A stretch of DNA of 13,897 nucleotides from JAAHGY01 sp051439365 (GTDB lineage: Bacteria > Cyanobacteriota > Cyanobacteriia > CAKZMO01), in contig JBFRWC010000347.1 of the NCBI GenBank assembly GCA_051439365.1, forward strand, positions 1 to 13,897, given 5' to 3'. A model generated the notes under the pieces. That model worked only from the letters and a program-made list of their open reading frames with translations, was not told the origin of the DNA and searched no databases. The position numbers and the translations under genes were made by a program. Below, piece after piece: positions 13,651-13,897 of the stretch; the stretch's first letter is position 1, and every line of letters begins with the position of its first letter.

Positions 13651-13656
13651 TCAGCC
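13631..13656. repeat. 13-bp tandem duplication spanning the DUF1361 start codon
   Basis: CAGTCATTCAGCC occurs twice, perfectly, at 13631-13643 and 13644-13656. Each copy contains a minus-strand ATG (13637 and 13650), and because 13 is not a multiple of three only the outer one is in frame with the gene. Confidence 0.85.
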
Positions 13657-13662
13657 TAGTCT

Positions 13663-13758
13663 TCAACCAAGGGTCGCGAGTACTGTTGACTCCGCCATGA
13701 CACCGATCATACCAATGGCAGTTGTCAACCATGTGATGATGGTTTGTTCTTTGGGCAT
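13663..13758 (-). CDS. Possible 31-residue small membrane protein
   Basis: A short frame from ATG 13758 to TGA 13663 encodes 31 residues. A hydrophilic start (MPKEQ) is followed by a hydrophobic stretch (IITWLTTAIGMIGVMA), the layout of a one-helix small membrane protein. It ends 12 bp before the DUF1361 start on the same strand. There is no clear ribosome binding site, and it matches none of the small photosystem or cytochrome b6f subunits I know. It could equally be chance. Confidence 0.2.
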   Translation of the reverse strand: MPKEQTIITWLTTAIGMIGVMAESTVLATLG

Positions 13759-13798
13759 GGAACTTAAACAAACGGTCAAGCCATCATACTCGGTACGT

Positions 13799-13823
13799 TA
13801 GGCTGGTGCTGACGGCCAGCCTA
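13799..13823. repeat. Short inverted repeat in the right-end non-coding region
   Basis: TAGGCTGG (13799-13806) and CCAGCCTA (13816-13823) pair perfectly around a 9-nt loop, with CGT/ACG-like extension outside. No T-run follows on either strand. The rest of 13759-13897 shows no gene. Confidence 0.55.
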
Positions 13824-13897
13824 CGAGGTGACACGCTATTAAATCCCTGTCCTCTAGTGCTACGGTGTACGACACATCTCATTTTGAAGTCCAAAAC

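Noticed and set aside
1..13897. CRISPR array or mobile element
   Set aside because: No regularly spaced repeat units and no transposase, integrase or insertion-sequence ends were found; tandem repeats are only two or three copies.

Overview
The window comes from a cyanobacterium. HIP1 octamers (GCGATCGC) are scattered through almost every gene, there is a photosystem II D1 (psbA) gene, and two of the hypothetical proteins look like families largely confined to cyanobacteria and plastids. No plasmid, phage or transposase gene is visible. This looks like chromosomal sequence of mostly housekeeping genes in short, mixed-strand units, with one unusual photosynthesis gene.

Layout. 1-1183: 3' part of gltX (+), cut by the window edge. 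1204-1740: ureE (-), convergent with gltX. 1839-2615: two-domain sirohydrochlorin chelatase cbiX (-), upstream of ureE. 2806-3510: comF (+), divergent from cbiX. 3511-3751: gap with two palindromes. 3752-4891: recF (+). 5005-5970: CDF metal-efflux transporter (+), whose stop codon overlaps the stop of the convergent mtnX (5967-6632, -). 6633-7119: gene-free stretch rich in inverted repeats. 7120-7485: small conserved protein (DUF7734-like, -). 7582-8175: DUF3177 membrane protein (-). 8577-9308: unrecognised 243-aa protein with a basic tail (+). 9357-10661: hemL (-), with an apparent TTG start. 10662-11317: long divergent intergenic region. 11318-12430: highly divergent psbA (+), followed by a strong intrinsic terminator. 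12697-13650: DUF1361 membrane protein (-). 13651-13897: mostly non-coding.

Shared theme. Several genes touch tetrapyrrole metabolism. GltX makes Glu-tRNA, the precursor of 5-aminolevulinate. HemL makes 5-aminolevulinate. CbiX puts metal into sirohydrochlorin. D1 is a major chlorophyll-binding protein. They are not one operon. ureE, cbiX and the CDF transporter are all metal-handling genes.

The highlight is the D1 variant. It keeps the ligands for the reaction-centre chlorophylls and non-heme iron, plus the redox Tyr-His pair. Most manganese-cluster ligands are replaced: D170E, E189Q, E333S and D342L, plus the nearby D61E. The QB-site residues S264 and F265 are Ala and Met. It also lacks the Gln-Asp pair I associate with chlorophyll f synthase. 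The best reading is a 'rogue/sentinel'-type D1 that should not support normal water oxidation. Its leader carries tandem 15-bp repeats and a long inverted repeat that look regulatory.
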